Origin: Diphasiastrum complanatum
Lineage: Eukaryota > Streptophyta > Lycopodiopsida > Lycopodiales > Lycopodiaceae
Assembly: GCA_029204225.1 (NCBI GenBank)
Contig: CM055099.1
Coordinates: 49,340,014 to 49,404,013 of the forward strand
Reading direction: 5' to 3'
DNA length: 64,000 bases
Part shown: positions 10,300-22,790 of the stretch, piece by piece
Position numbering within the stretch: the first letter of the stretch is position 1
Layout of the letters: the number at the start of each line of letters is the position of its first letter
The notes under the pieces: model-generated
What the model was told of the DNA's origin: nothing
Databases searched by the model: none
Seen by the model: the letters and a program-made list of their open reading frames with translations, nothing else
Translations under genes and position numbers: made by a program

Positions 10300-13200
10300 G
10301 TAGTGCCGGTCCCTCGGCACTTTGCCAGTTCAGTACAAAGTCTTCTTAGCCCGCCTCTGGTGGATCAGGTAGCCAGTGACATCTTCCATAAAGCTTATTC
10401 GGTCTATCTTCTTCAAGTCCTTGGAAGTGTGAAGGGACTTGTGGACTCCTGTTAGCTAGCTTTGGTCGACCCACGCTTGGAATCTGCACGTCCAGGGATC
10501 GCCAAGGAATGCGGCTCTTTAGTAAACTCGGGCTACTGGAAGCTGATCTTCTACTTTCTCTGAGGCTAATGCCTTATTTGGATCAAAGAATATTGGTGGG
10601 AGAAAATTATCCCACTTGATTTCAATTCCCATTAGATACTCTAAATCCCGGGCGTAACTGGTTGTAGCACGGACTGTTGGGTCAGGGTAGTTGAAATACT
10701 TACTAGAGAATTGGGTGAGAGCCCTTTGGGCATTCATATCCCAGCCGTGCTCTGAAGGAATTTTCGGCCAATTATAGTTTTGGATTGTGATCTTGTCTAG
10801 GGGAGTGCCGCAATCGGCCCATTTTGATCATCGTGTGCATGGCAGGAAATGCGCGTTCACCCTTAGTTGTTGTGGACTGGTCACATAGGCCCTGATGGCC
10901 GCAGGGTCCTATTCAAATAGCTGCTGACGCCACTCCGGTTGTGGGTGGAGTGTGAGGAGTGCTTGCAGCTCATTGCCCTTTATGATCTGGGCTGAAAATG
11001 ATGTCTGCCAGCCGCCTCTTGAGGACTCGTGGGGATACTTCGCTAGGAACGCGTTGATTTTCTCCTCCACGGACTTTGGACGTCGGAAAGCGCGGCTGAC
11101 AGATATGGATCTCGAGCCTCGAGATGTGGAGGATTGGCCCTCCCCTTGGCTTTTGCTCGGACCCGTGTCTTGGCTCTGATCATGCCCTTGATTGTCCATT
11201 CCTGTATCAAGGGCCGCGTAAAAAATGAGTGGCGTTGGAATTGCCACTAGGGCTAGTTGGGGTTTCTGCTCCATGAACCATTGGCAGGCCTTGAGGGCTT
11301 GCTTTGTCTGAGCAAGCTCCTGGTTGGCGCTTGTCCTGTATATATCAAACTCCGCCTAGTAGTTGTTTAAGGTGTGGCTATGTACCTGCACCTGATGCCA
11401 GAAGAGATTCATTTCCGCTTGGGATAGTGGCCTTGTATTAGGTGCAGGTTGAGCTAACCACGCAAGCTTTTCACTGTGTAGCGCTTGTACCTCTCCCAGA
11501 CGTGTATTTTCTGCTTCGTATATATGGAGTTGCGCCTGGAGGGAGGCAAGCCTTTGGGACACTTCAGATGCTCCTGCACCTTTGTGAAAGCATCCGTAAG
11601 CACTTTGGAGAGGCTCTAGATGTACTGATCGAGACTGTCTTCCTTTTGTTGCAGCTTCGTGATCTCCCGATGCCCCTCGTGCTTGTGTTGCTGAGCTATT
11701 GTCAACTCTTGTTGTAACTTGGTGATTTTCGCTCGTAGCTGGGTGTTGTTGGTTGCCAGTTGCAGTTTATGGCTGTCCAATGAGGTTCTGGTTGCTACCG
11801 CATCCTGGATATAAGTCCCCAAGGCTTGGTAGGTCGTCATGATATCCGTGGGAGCTGTCGGTACACTGGTGCTAGCAGGGGCTTGTTGTGTGGAGGCCCC
11901 GACGACCTGCACTGTGTCGTCGTCATCTTCAACCAGTTTCTCCAGAGCCTTTCATGCCATCAGGTGCGGCGGGGTCAACACGGTCTGGCGATGGTATAAA
12001 CACTGTCTGTGCAAATGCATCATCAGGCAACGGTTTGTCACCCTCGGCAGCCTTTTCTAAAGAGGTGGGGGGTGTGAAAAAAATAGTAGTGGCAACGGGG
12101 GTAAGGATGGATTGTCCAGACTGAAGAATGGGAGGAACAGAGAGAAATTGGAGGGTGGTGTGGAGGATGGAAGGAGAGGAGGGGGGTGATCTACCTCTAC
12201 CTTGGTGCGGCGGTGAAAGGTTGATGACTTGCATCCACGATAGGGTGTTGGAAGAGAGTTGAGAATCAGCGGGGTTGATCTGAAGAGAGATGGTTGTGGA
12301 AGAAGGGGAAATGGATGAAGCGATGGTGATGGAAGGGGTGGTAGAAGAAGAAACAACTACAGATGCAGTTTGTGCAGATGAAAGAGGAACAGAAGCAGAA
12401 GTAGCAGTAGAGGGTTGAACAGAAGAAGATGTGGCAGTGGTAGAAACAGAAGTGGTGGTGGTGGTGCGGCATCTAGTAGTAGGAGGAGTCGATGAAGAAG
12501 GGGTAGCACCACACATTCTCTTGCTGGTCGTCGTGTCAGTGACTTCTGGGCAGAGGTGGAAGCGGTAGATGGAGGATAAATGTTAGTATGAGGCACGGTG
12601 GTGGATAAAATACTGGAACGGTGGAACCCGCACACTCTCGTCTCGAGAAGCGCATAGTCAAACTTACACAGTAGGGGTCCTGCTGCGATACGGTCACGAG
12701 TGTTAGGTTTGATGGAGATGGTTAGTTTGTGCAGAAGGAATGTATGCCAATCATATGACGCTACAGTAGGGCCGAGAAATCCCAAGAAGGACTCCACAAT
12801 CTAACTGAACAGCTTGGATTGAATGTGATCCTTGCAAAATGTTGAAACAACCAAAAAGTTGTTCAACAAATGCGCAACTGTCTGAATTACTGGGTCAGTG
12901 ATAGCGTCTATCAAATACCCATTGTTAGTCTACTGGATTGGAATCTCAGGTGTAGTCTGGGTTACGAAAGGCTTGATCAGGCCCTTGGCCTGGCGATGGG
13001 AGATTTCACCAGACATTATGCCGACGGTGACCATGGAGTTTGCATTAACCCGTATCTTTTATGTGGTACCTTGGTAGAGGAAGTGAAAACGTGACTTCTG
13101 CGTGTCCCATGTGGCATATGCGTGAAGGGCAAGACCCATGTTAATATTGGAGCAAAAAGACGGTGGGTAAAAACCCATTGCTTCCAGAAGAGGGCCAGCG

Positions 13201-13322
13201 ATTTGAAGCCATGGTTTGATCAGGGTGTCAGAAGGCAGAGGCCAGATCTGCGTGGCAGAAGGTATCTCACGTTGGATAACCTGCTTCATGCCAGTGTTGT
13301 CAAAAGAGGAAGAGGAGGCCAT
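10300..13322 (-). pseudogene. Unidentified retroelement-like ORF with Ser/Thr linker and coiled coil
   Basis: Read on the minus strand from an ATG at 13322, one frame runs to about 12480 with three in-frame stops. It gives an N-terminal part (starting MASSSSFDNTGMKQVIQREI) that I do not recognise. A frame change leads into a Ser/Thr/Ala/Pro-rich linker (about 12500-12100), and another into a predicted coiled coil (about 11860-11400; LQLATNNTQLRAKITKLQQE and SQRLASLQAQLHIYEAENTR). A polar C-terminal part follows (KSVEEKINAFLAKYPHESS at about 11090; ALTQFSSKYFNYPDPTVRAT at about 10710). It starts about 270 bp downstream of a TATA box in an LTR-like region, so it sits where a gag or extra ORF of an LTR element would. 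No zinc knuckle, protease or polymerase is visible. Function unknown; stops and shifts make it non-functional as it stands. Confidence 0.5.
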
Positions 13323-13369
13323 CTTAACAATGGTTGTTAGAGTCTGTTACCGAAGAAAAAATTGAGAAA

Positions 13370-14520
13370 AGTGATAAAAACGATGGAAACAGTAAAAAGG
13401 CTTGAAAAAGTGGAACATAGAGGAAATTGGAAAATGGATGGTGGCAACGATGGTTTTGAGCACAATTCTGAAATCAGAGAGGGCAGATGATGGCTAGTAG
13501 GAAATTTGGTAGCAATCAAAGAACTTGGAAATTTTGTTTGAAATTTTGATAGAGCTTTGCTAGGTAAAGTGACAAATGACTCGAATTCTGCCCTTATATA
13601 GCAGAAATTAGAGTGCATATTAGGTGAAATACACTTTCCCCAGTTCAGTTCCAACCAAATTTTTGCAAAGACCTTCTTCACAAAATTCTAAGACCTTAGA
13701 GAAGTCTGCGAAGGTTCAGAAGGTGATTTGGCTGCCCTGCGAAGGTTCTGCGAGGGTTCAAACATTCTGCGAGGGTTCAATCCTCACAGGAAGTGATCTC
13801 TCACACAACTTGCTCAAGATGTTGGACTTTCAAGATCAGACCCTGTAGGTAGGCCAATTTCACTGCTCTGATTTCATTTATGCCCCTTGTGAAGGTTGGT
13901 TTGCTGATCTTGATGCTCTGCAAAGGTTTTGAAGATTTTGCCCTTCTAAACTTTTGAAATCACTCAAAATAGATGATTTTTCCATCAATAACTCTCACAA
14001 AGATTTTCATAGATGCATCTGAGTCAGATCTGGTGACCATCAAAGTTTCAAGAGCTAACCCTCAAGGGATCTCTAGAAATCATGAAAAAAGTGCTCTTTT
14101 TGAGTGTTTTTTGACAAGATCTCGAGATTCTCTGATCTTTAACTTTGTAAAATGTTATTCTCTTGCATCCAGATTAGATCGGACTATTGGATATTCTCTA
14201 AAAATTTTGATAGAATATTGGTAGCTGATCCATCAGTTTTAGTGAATTTTGTCTTTATTTTGCCACGTTTTCTTGAGATCGGGATTTTGCCTTTATTTTG
14301 CAGAATGAGAGGCTGAATAGTGCAATATGATGATCTGCTTTATGGTTGGTCCTATTTGGATCTAGATCTCACTTGGATATTATCGGATGCTGTTAGATCT
14401 TATCAGATCTTGTTGGATCTTGTTGGATCTGATTTGATCTGGTTAGATTTTCTTAGATCTGGGTGTGATGACCTTGAAGATGGATTTTTTGTGACTTGTC
14501 CTCACCATCCATGATCTGTT
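13370..14520 (-). mobile_element. Probable LTR between integrase tail and coiled-coil ORF
   Basis: On the minus strand this follows directly after a Gypsy integrase stop (14521) and precedes the ORF beginning at 13322. It contains a good TATA box (tatataaggg, complement of 13591-13600). It also carries short-period repeats: GATCT/GATCTTGTTG words at 14396-14462 and tctgcgagggttc words at 13737-13775. I could not find a second copy or exact TG/CA ends, so the limits are approximate. Confidence 0.4.
13591..13602 (-). promoter_or_regulatory. TATA box of LTR-like promoter
   Basis: On the minus strand the sequence reads gctatataaggg, about 270 bp before the ORF start at 13322. It is consistent with an LTR U3/R boundary. 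Confidence 0.45.
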
Positions 14521-14960
14521 TCACTGTGGTGGCCAATACTTGTGCAATCGGCTACCATTGATGGGTATGTTAAAAGGTGTCCCATCTAACTTTTCGAGGT
14601 CCACAGCTCCATGGCTGAGGATCTCCTTGACTCGAAACGGGCCTTCATTGATGAACTTCAACTTTCCTTTGATCGCCTTGGTCTTATACATGAGGACCAA
14701 ATCTCCAGATCGAAGATCTTTCTTGTGAAACCGATGATGATGCCATGCTTTGCATCATTCTTTCTCAGCTGCCAGTGCACGCACAACTAGTAAGCGTGTC
14801 TCACAAAGTTTATGCAGGTGCTTCATGGCATAATTGTAGAGATCTGGATTCATCAAGGCGTTGTGTCGTGGCGATCCTTAATGATAGTACCAAAAACTAT
14901 ACTGGCATTACAGCATGCTGTCGAACTGGCGTTCGATCAGTGCTTCCTTTCTCATCACAG
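14521..14960 (-). pseudogene. Gypsy integrase C-terminal fragment
   Basis: The minus strand from 14826 to the stop at 14521-14523 reads MKHLHKLCETRLLVVRALAA, then HHHRFHKKDLRSGDLVLMYK, FINEGPFRVKEI and NGSRLHKYWPP. This is the C-terminal integrase region of plant Gypsy (Tat/Athila-like) polyproteins, where RLHKY near the end is typical. One in-frame TGA interrupts it, and weaker homology with further stops continues up to about 14960. The catalytic DDE core is missing. It abuts a plus-strand Copia fragment at about 14990. Confidence 0.7.
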
Positions 14961-14994
14961 CTGGTACTTATTCAGTTGTAACTCTTTCTAGACA

Positions 14995-15560
14995 GTTTGA
15001 TTGGAATATATTATATGGATGTCACATGCGATTTTTTGAATGGTTTTTTTGAGGAGTATAATTATGTTGAACAACCACCTATTATTGTTGTGAAGGCAAA
15101 GAGGCCATGTATGTAGACTTAAGAATACATTGGATGGACTTAAATAAGTACCAAGAGCATAGAATAGAAGAATTAGTGAGTATCTCAATTCAAGGGGTTT
15201 TAAGTGAATTTTTCACATATTACTTTTTATGTTCAACATCATGTTAAAGATTATTAGGTTCATTAAACTTTTGTTTGGGTCTAAAAGTTTGAAAAAAAAA
15301 ACACCTTTATATTTATCCAAAAAAAAAAAAACAATTTGACTATACTTTGAAGATTTAATATGTAGTATTGTTGACCAAATACAAGACCTTTGCAAAGAGA
15401 ATCATAAATTGTCAACTTGTCATGGTGATGAATTTGATGTTGTGGGTATCTTCACAAAATCTAAATTATGAAGAACTTTAGAGGGATGTCTTCAACTTAG
15501 AATCACCAAAAACAAAATACACCTTGAGGGATGTTATAATATCAACTTATAGTTATTTCA
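14995..15560 (+). pseudogene. Heavily decayed Copia RT and RNase H tail
   Basis: Translation across stops gives YYMDVTCDFLNGFFEEYNYV-EQPP, the Copia RT block usually read as QMDVxxAFLNGxLxEEVYxxQPP. After a frame change it gives LKNTLDGLK-stop-VPRA, the LYGLKQxPRAW block. At about 15430-15540 GIFTKSKL...LEGC resembles the polyprotein end (ADIFTKxL...LGV). The YVDD and RNase H cores between are gone. No LTR is recognised; it is an old remnant. Confidence 0.55.
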
Positions 15561-18241
15561 TATGATAGACAACTTTTTAATCTTCTATCAAAATGATTGT
15601 AAAGCGGGGTGCATAATTGACACCTACTAACTAGTCATAGAGTTTGATTTCATAGACAAATGTATTCATCATTAAGGTAGGTAGAAGGGTGATTCTACAT
15701 ATATTGCCATCACTTCCATTGTAAGTGAGAGATACTTTGATAAATATGGAATGGTGAAATTTGTTGATTGCAAAGCTCATTTACTTTCATTAGGAAAAGC
15801 TATGATGTTGCTAATTGTGACATTTTTAGTACTACCTGATAAGTGTCTTTTCTCTTTTCATTGACCCATCTTTGTGAATTTGCTCCTATTAATAGAGAAA
15901 ATTTGTGTTCCGAAAGGGCCTTTTAAGTAGTACCAACTAATGAGAGAGAGAAATGTTCAAGGTTGTTCGAGTGTAGTTTTGGACAACAAGAGTCTATGTT
16001 CAGGTTATGGGAGCTTGTTTAAATAGTCTATGTTCCATTATGGGGGTTTGTGCACACACATTTCCATCAAATTTAAGCATGCCCAATGGGTCACTAGAAT
16101 TTATGTTCACATTGTGGGAGTCAGTGACTATTACAATTTGTTTCACATTGCACCTTAAACCCTAACACCACAAACTACAAATTTAATCTAATATCCAAAA
16201 GTCATATACAAGGTGTCATCAAATATTTTCCTATCATCTATGCAAGAAAACATGGACAAAAAACTTGTATTGCCATAAAATATCATTTGATGAATTTTAT
16301 GGTGGTTTTTTTGGATTAAGTTAGTGGTTGAAATTAAGGACTTTATCAACTATAAAATAAGCTTGCCAAAAAATTTGAGGGCATGATTGTGGTTGTGCTA
16401 TACTCATTGGAAAGTTTCTTATTTTGTTGTGTCACACTACGTCAAACACATGGTTCATGGTTTGAGATTTACTAGTAGTAACTGTAATATTTTCACAAAG
16501 AAAAATATGTCATTTGTGGGTATGTGTTATTGAAGCTATAACTTTTCTTAGATTGGTGGCATCAAATACCTTAAATCAAGGTTTTTAATGAGATGATTTG
16601 TTTTTTCAATAAAATAGGTTAAGTCGCATTTTCAACGACACGTCGCAGATGATGCGATATCTCCAAACATGTTGGCAACATAAGCTAATGTGATTCCTAC
16701 GTATGAATTATTATTATTATTGATGAATACACAAAAGTTAGAAATATATTTAAAGTACTATAATGAAAAGTAATAATTATTTGTGTCTTTTCATAGTTGT
16801 CCTCTGTCAACCATGCCAAGAACATGATTCCTGAGACATCATCATGTACATCACAAAAGAAAATCTAAATTTTATATTTTGATGTAAAGGTAAGATTTTT
16901 CAAAGAGTGTTAGGGGGTCAAATTTTGAAGCATATACTTCTCAACAAAGAATGTTAGTACCTCTATTTAAGTTGGAGTGGGCAACATAGAAAATGTTGAT
17001 GTATCTTTGAGTCAACATCAAAGTTGTAATAAGGAAATTTTAGTGTCTCTAGGATACATTGGCTACCCAATACTTCAAAGAGCATTTAATGTCAAATCTT
17101 CACAATTTTTAATGAGCATGTAGATATCCTAAAGACTTAAATCTGTAAAAGTAAAAATCAAGCTACAATAAGACTCTTAGCAATATCAAGAACTATGAAA
17201 AGAAATAATTCGTCACAATATATGAGCTCCTTGGGAACACTTCCCTCTCAAATGAACCCATCAAATTAGTTAGTCTCTATACTTCTTTATTGCATTTTTT
17301 GAGTTGGTGAACCAAATCTTGGTTGTAAGTCCACATTGAATATTCTTTTTCATGCTAGAGACACACATGCTATGAATCAAGTGTCGCTTTATTTTGATAA
17401 ACATTGTGATTAATGACTTTTGAGACCTAGGTGATTTTCACAAGGATTTGACTTCATGAGGCTTTCAAAAATGTCATGCTTTGATATAAACAATGTCATT
17501 TTACATCTGCTACCATTGTTGTTAGTCAACAAACATGAATAGCAAAAAGAGACATAAAATAATCCTAGAAATATTGCTTCAATACTAGAAATAGAATCGC
17601 TCTACTCCAAACCTCAACACAATCAAAGATGACAATTCAACAAAAGTAGAGAACTAGTAAAAAAACACTTAGGTTAACCTCCATGTTGAAATACAAAATA
17701 TCTCACAATCATATGTTAGGGCACATGAGCCTTTGTAAAGAAGATAATGTTGGCTAACATTCACAAGATGAAGAGGAAGAAGAACTGCAAGTTCACTCAA
17801 TTGTAGATGAACCAAAATATTGTCAAAATGGATGTCCAATGTGTGTTTATAAAAAAATCCCATTTCCTAATCTAACATAACAAACATTTACTCTAGTCAA
17901 CCTTTGTTACATCTACTTTAAGCCTTGTTTGGCTTGTTATCCTTATCTAAGATACTTTGAGAGGTCTAAAGAGGGGTCCACCTTCATCATTAAGGCTAAT
18001 AAATGCATTTGGGCCCCAAAAAAACTTAAAATGGATATTATGATGCACTTTTGAGCATCTATGTATTTAAGATACATAACACTTTCCCTACTTTAACTTT
18101 TTTTAAAAAAAAATTGAATCTTTTGCTAAACTTACTTGTAAGAGGTTTTAGTTTATGTCGGAGAAATTGAACTAAATTCTTCACCAAGTAGCCTTGGTTC
18201 CACAATTTGTTGACCTTAACAATTTGAAGATCACCAAAGAA
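15561..18241. other. AT-rich DNA without recognised genes
   Basis: No frame longer than about 65 codons has coding character. At 15970-16135 the phrase tctatgttc...ttatgggg recurs three times as a decayed tandem repeat. The rest looks like old repeats I cannot classify. Confidence 0.4.
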
Positions 18242-18246
18242 ACATT

Positions 18247-19488
18247 TGAAGAAACAAAATGTCTCTATTGCCAAAGCCTTGCTAGCTCTCCACTCTGATT
18301 TTGACAGAAAAGACACAAGAAACAAAATTGTTCGCGAACAATTTCGTGACACACGACACAAAATTGTTTCGCGACACAAAATCATTCTTGCTCCACAACG
18401 ACCAAGAAGATCTACCAAGTACCATGAGGTACAAATATTTGATTAAATATCATGCACCAGTAGAAGTACCCTAGATCGTGGCTAATCTGCCACTCTTGTG
18501 ATTCGCAATTAGTTGTAGACGTTTAATCTTTCTAATCTGTAAGTTACATGACGCGACACAAAAAAGTTTGCGAACTATATACTTTCTGTTTGATGCATAA
18601 TACTGTAAGCAAGACAAGAAGTCAGAAGACAAAAAATACAGAATACATGTCGTCTGCGAGCGAGACAATTTTGTAGAGGATCTGTAGATCCAGAAGTTTG
18701 CTAGTAAGCGAGACATTATTCACGAGAGAACTATATTTCTCTCACGCCAATGCACTGTGTGGATCTGTCGCACAATGCTTGAAAAATCAGAAGATCAATA
18801 GATAATATTGTAGCTACTGTGCACATAATCTATATGATTGTATGATCTTGACTATATTTTTGTCTGCTACTATTCGTGTGTTTGATTCACTTGTCTATTC
18901 AATTTCGCACTTTGGTTTGATATTGTTGAATGCTATATTAATCTGTTAACGTAGATCAGCAGCGTCTGTCTACACTCTAAAGGATTGTAGGAATGATATA
19001 GCCAGCAATAACCAGCAATCATATCTGAATTTTTGACGAACTAATCTTGTTTGCGAATCCTGTCGTTCCGCTTCGTGATCACTTGGCTATAAGAGTAAAT
19101 CAATTTTAGAGCTCACTTAAGTTTCATTTTGTTTTGTTTCATTTCGTCTTGTTTTCGTTTCATTTTGTCTCGTCTCGTTACAGAGCCTGATTGATTCTTT
19201 TTGTGAATGCTTGCGCTTTGTTTCGTGTCGTTTTGCGATCTCTATGCTTCCAGCATGAATCAATGTCAGAGCTCGTTTAAGTTTTGCTTCGCTTCGTTTC
19301 GTTTTCATCCAAATTTCGTCTCGTTTTGTTTTGTTGTGTTACAGAGCCTGATTGATCCAACACGAATTATTCTTGAACAGAATTAATTCGAGTTTCGTGA
19401 AACTATTCACAAATCGTTCGAGATTTTATCAGTTTGTCACTAGAGTTCTAGCTGAAATTTGCATTTTCTGAGCGCATTTTTTGCATCA
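18247..19488 (+). repeat. 5' LTR of Copia C
   Basis: The 1242-bp LTR contains degenerate TTTCG-type pentamer tracts (19120-19345) also present in the 3' LTR and in the internal LTR fragment. It is followed after one base by the PBS. Confidence 0.88.
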
Positions 19489-19489
19489 G

Positions 19490-19502
19490 TGGTATCAGAG
19501 CC
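19490..19502 (+). promoter_or_regulatory. PBS of Copia C (initiator tRNA-Met)
   Basis: tggtatcagagcc, the canonical plant Copia primer site, lies one base after the 5' LTR. Confidence 0.9.
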
Positions 19503-19600
19503 TACCTTGTCATAGTCTGACATAGCCAAAACTATCAAATCCAGGAGGCTAGCATTCAAACAAACAACCATTAACAAGTGAAAACACAAATTCAGGAGCA

Positions 19601-20179
19601 ATGGCTTCAATCAGTAGCATACAATCCAAGATCTGTCTAGTTCTGGATTCATCAAGATCTAACTTCCTAGCATGGAAGGTAAAGACCTCGCTGATACTAA
19701 AGGGTGAAGGATTATTCTCCTAGGTAGATGGCACAGAGAAGATGCCTACAACAACAAGCAAGGAGCTACGTGAATGGAGAGAGAAGAATGACAAGGTAGT
19801 AGCTTTGTTATCATCATCCATCGATGATAGCTTGACTCTTGACCTGGCTACACTCTCTAAAGCAAAGGAGATGTGGGATACACCACTCCTGAGATTTTAG
19901 ACGAAATCATGCAGTCAGATAATAATGCTTGAGGATCAGCTGACAAACCTACAGTGGGATGGCAAAGACCTCACTTCTTTTGTTAGGAAGATGAAAGATC
20001 TATTCCTTTCACTACACAATTCTGGAGCAAAAAATGCAGTGTCAGCAGAGAAGCAGCTCACTTATCTGTTGAGAGCCTTACCAAGATCCTTCCAGACAAC
20101 CAGAACCCTGCTAGCAAATGATCCTACAATGACACTCGAAAAGACAATTATCGAGATTCGAGAGGAAGTCGAGGCTTGA
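19601..20179 (+). pseudogene. Copia C gag, first (broken) copy
   Basis: The frame begins MASISSIQSKICLVLDSSRS and includes NFLAWK, the usual Copia gag start, then LEDQLTNLQWDGKDLTSFVR and LTYLLRALPRSFQTTRTLLA of the UBN2-type gag domain. A TAG falls after LILKGEGLFS and a frame break lies near 19900. The copy is cut off at gatcacaag (about 20195), where LTR sequence begins. Confidence 0.8.
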
Positions 20180-20194
20180 GAGCACCTTGATCAC

Positions 20195-20848
20195 AAGACA
20201 TGTCCGCTTGTGAGCGAGACAATTTTGTAGAGGATCTGTAGATCTAGAAGTTCGCTAGTAAGCGAGACATTATTCTGAGAGAACTGTATTTTTCTCATGC
20301 CAATGCACTGTGTGGATCTGTCGCACAATGCTTGAAAAAATCAGAAGATCAATAGATAATATTGTAGCTGTTATGCACATATTATTCTGAATGATTGTAT
20401 GATCTCCAATGAATATTTGTCTGCTACTATTCGTGTATCTCACTTGTTTATTCAATTTCGCACATTGGTTTGATTTTGTTAAATGCTATATTAATCTATT
20501 AACATAGATTAGCAGTGTTTGTCTACACTCTGAAAGATTGTAGGAATGATATAGCCGACGGTGACCAGCAATCATATCTGAATTCCTGACGAACTGATTT
20601 TGTTCACGAATGCTTTCGCTTTGCTTCGCTTCTCTATGCTTCCAGCATGAATCAATGTCAGAGATCGTTTAAGTTTTGCTCCACTTCGTTTCGTTTCGTT
20701 TCGTTTTGTTTTCATCTAGATTTCGTCTCATTTCGTTTTGTTGTGTTACAGAGCCTGATTGATCCAACACAAATTATTCGCGAATAGAAATAATTCAAGT
20801 TTCTTGAAACTATTCAAGAAACGTTCGAGACTTTTATCAGTTTATCAG
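20195..20848 (+). repeat. Internal LTR fragment in Copia C
   Basis: It starts acatgtccgcttgtgagcga and ends cgagacttttatcagtttat. It corresponds to the interior of the element's own LTR (about 18644-19435), not to its ends. It is followed at once by a second copy of the gag segment already present at 19930-20195. The right junction shares the short word atcag. Confidence 0.85.
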
Positions 20849-21622
20849 CTGACAAACCTGCAGTGGGATGACAAAGACCTCACTTCTTTTGTAAGGAAGA
20901 TGAAGGATCTATTCCTTTCACTACACAATTCTGGAGCAGAAAATGTAGTGTCAACAGAGAAGCAGCTCACTTATCTGTTGAGAGCCCTACCTAGATCCTT
21001 CCAAACAACCAGAACTCTGCTAGCAACGGATCCTACAATGACTCTCGAAAAGGCAATTGTCAAGATTTGACAGGAAGTTGAGGCTCGAGAGCATCTTGAT
21101 CACAAGGATGCTTCTGACCAAGCCCTCTACAGCAACAACGAAAAGACAAATAAACAATTCAAGCCTAAGAGGGAGTCAGATTGAAAACAGGATCGTGATC
21201 AGCAAGCAGAAGGAACCAACAAAGGCAAATGGAAGAGCAAAGAAAGGTCGAAACAACAAAGTGGAGACAAGAAGACCTGCGTGAGATGCAAATGTGAAGG
21301 GCATACAGTCGATATGTGTTGGCTCAATTCAAAAATTGAGTGTATTCACTGCCACAAGAAGGATAATGCAGCCATGGACTGCCGCCTGAACCTAAGAAAC
21401 AAATCAGCACAGAGTAGACAGGAGAACAATAATAGTTTGTCCTATGTTGAGGATCCAGAGAGCTCGAAAATGGGTGAAGAAAGATCGAACAAAAATAATT
21501 CAACCGCCTACATCTGTGCAGACGTGTGTGTAGTGTCAACACCTGACACACAGGAGGTATTCCTAGACTCAGGAGCTACCTCACACTTCGTAGCATCAAG
21601 ACGAATCATGTCTAATTTTTGA
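20846..21622 (+). pseudogene. Copia C gag (second copy), zinc knuckle and protease
   Basis: Residues from QLTNLQWDDKDLTSFVRKMK repeat the gag block of 19930-20180 and continue past its breakpoint. Next comes a knuckle-like CVRCKCEGHTVDMC and a second Cys/His cluster CIHCHKKDNAAMDC. Then EVFLDSGATSHF at about 21557-21592 is the Copia aspartic protease active site. A TGA at 21064-21068 and a later TGA (about 21620) break the frame. Confidence 0.82.
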
Positions 21623-22790
21623 AGTGCAGATCCATCAAGATTCATTGTTCTTGGAGATGGATCCAAACATCAAGTGAACAGTATTGGTTCACTGTGGCTC
21701 AACACGAATGGTAGAGACAGATGACTCGAAGACGTTCTGTCCGTGCCTACACTGTAGTAGGACTTGCTATATGTGGCAAGAATAGCTTATGCAGGGATGC
21801 ATGTGATGTTCTCAGACGAAGCATGCAACGTTGTTGATGCAAGTACCAATACCCTGATCACTCAAGGTCGAAGAAAAGATAATCTGTATCACCTAAAGGT
21901 ACGCTTGTCTATAGATCAAGTGCATTAGACTCATGATGATTCTCCAAACACTCTATGGCACATGAGACTATGACATATGAACTCAATGACAGTATATCAA
22001 GCAAGTCATCATGGAGCAATTACAAGGGTCAGCATCTCGAATGCAACCAGTTCGGCCACCTGTGATGCATGTATGAAGGGTAAGATGTCACACACTCCAT
22101 TTGTCAAGGACTCCTACAGAACAACCAAGATTCTGGAGTTAGTGCATTCTGACATCTATGGGCCTTTCAATGTGATCTCAGTAGGAGGCTCGAAATATTA
22201 CATTACCTTCATTGATGATTATAGTAATTTTGCCATAGTGTATTTTATTCAGAATAAATCAGAAGCATTTGACAAATTCACAGAGTATGTGAATTGGACA
22301 GAGAGATGCACTGGCAACAAAGTGAAGCAGATCAGGACAGATCGAGGTGGAGAATACATCTCGAATCGCTTCACTGACTTCTACAATGATCATGGTATCA
22401 TTCATAGAAGGACTACATCTTACACACCGCAGCACAATGGTGTTGCAGAAAGAAAGAATAGGACTCTAATGGAAGCTGCCAGATGCATGATGGCCTACTT
22501 GAAAGCTCCAAGAGTACTATGGCTTGAAGCAGTAGCTACAATTGCTTATATTCAGAACATGACATGAAAGTCTGGTGTTCCTCACATGACACCACACGAA
22601 TTATGGTGGGGTAGAAAACCCAACTTGGCTCACATCAGAATCTTTGGCTATGCAGCTTATGCACATATTCCCGATAAGCTTCGAAAGAAGCTTGATGAGA
22701 AAGCTGAACATGGATATCTTGTAGGATATGACAAGAATTTGTCATATACAGAGTCTACATGTCAGAGACAAACACTGTGAAGACAGTCCG
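21623..22790 (+). pseudogene. Copia C integrase
   Basis: GAG-pre-integrase and core integrase are clear: CDACMKGKMSH (zinc-binding CC pair), LVHSDIYGPF with the first catalytic Asp, IRTDRGGEYISNRF with the second, and YTPQHNGVAERKNRT with the Glu. The conserved ELWWGRKPNLAHIRIFGYAA follows. Stops at about 21970 and 22565 interrupt, but the catalytic triad itself is intact. Confidence 0.88.

Noticed and set aside
14540-14728. Plus-strand 62-codon frame
   Set aside because: The minus strand of the same DNA encodes a clear Gypsy integrase tail.
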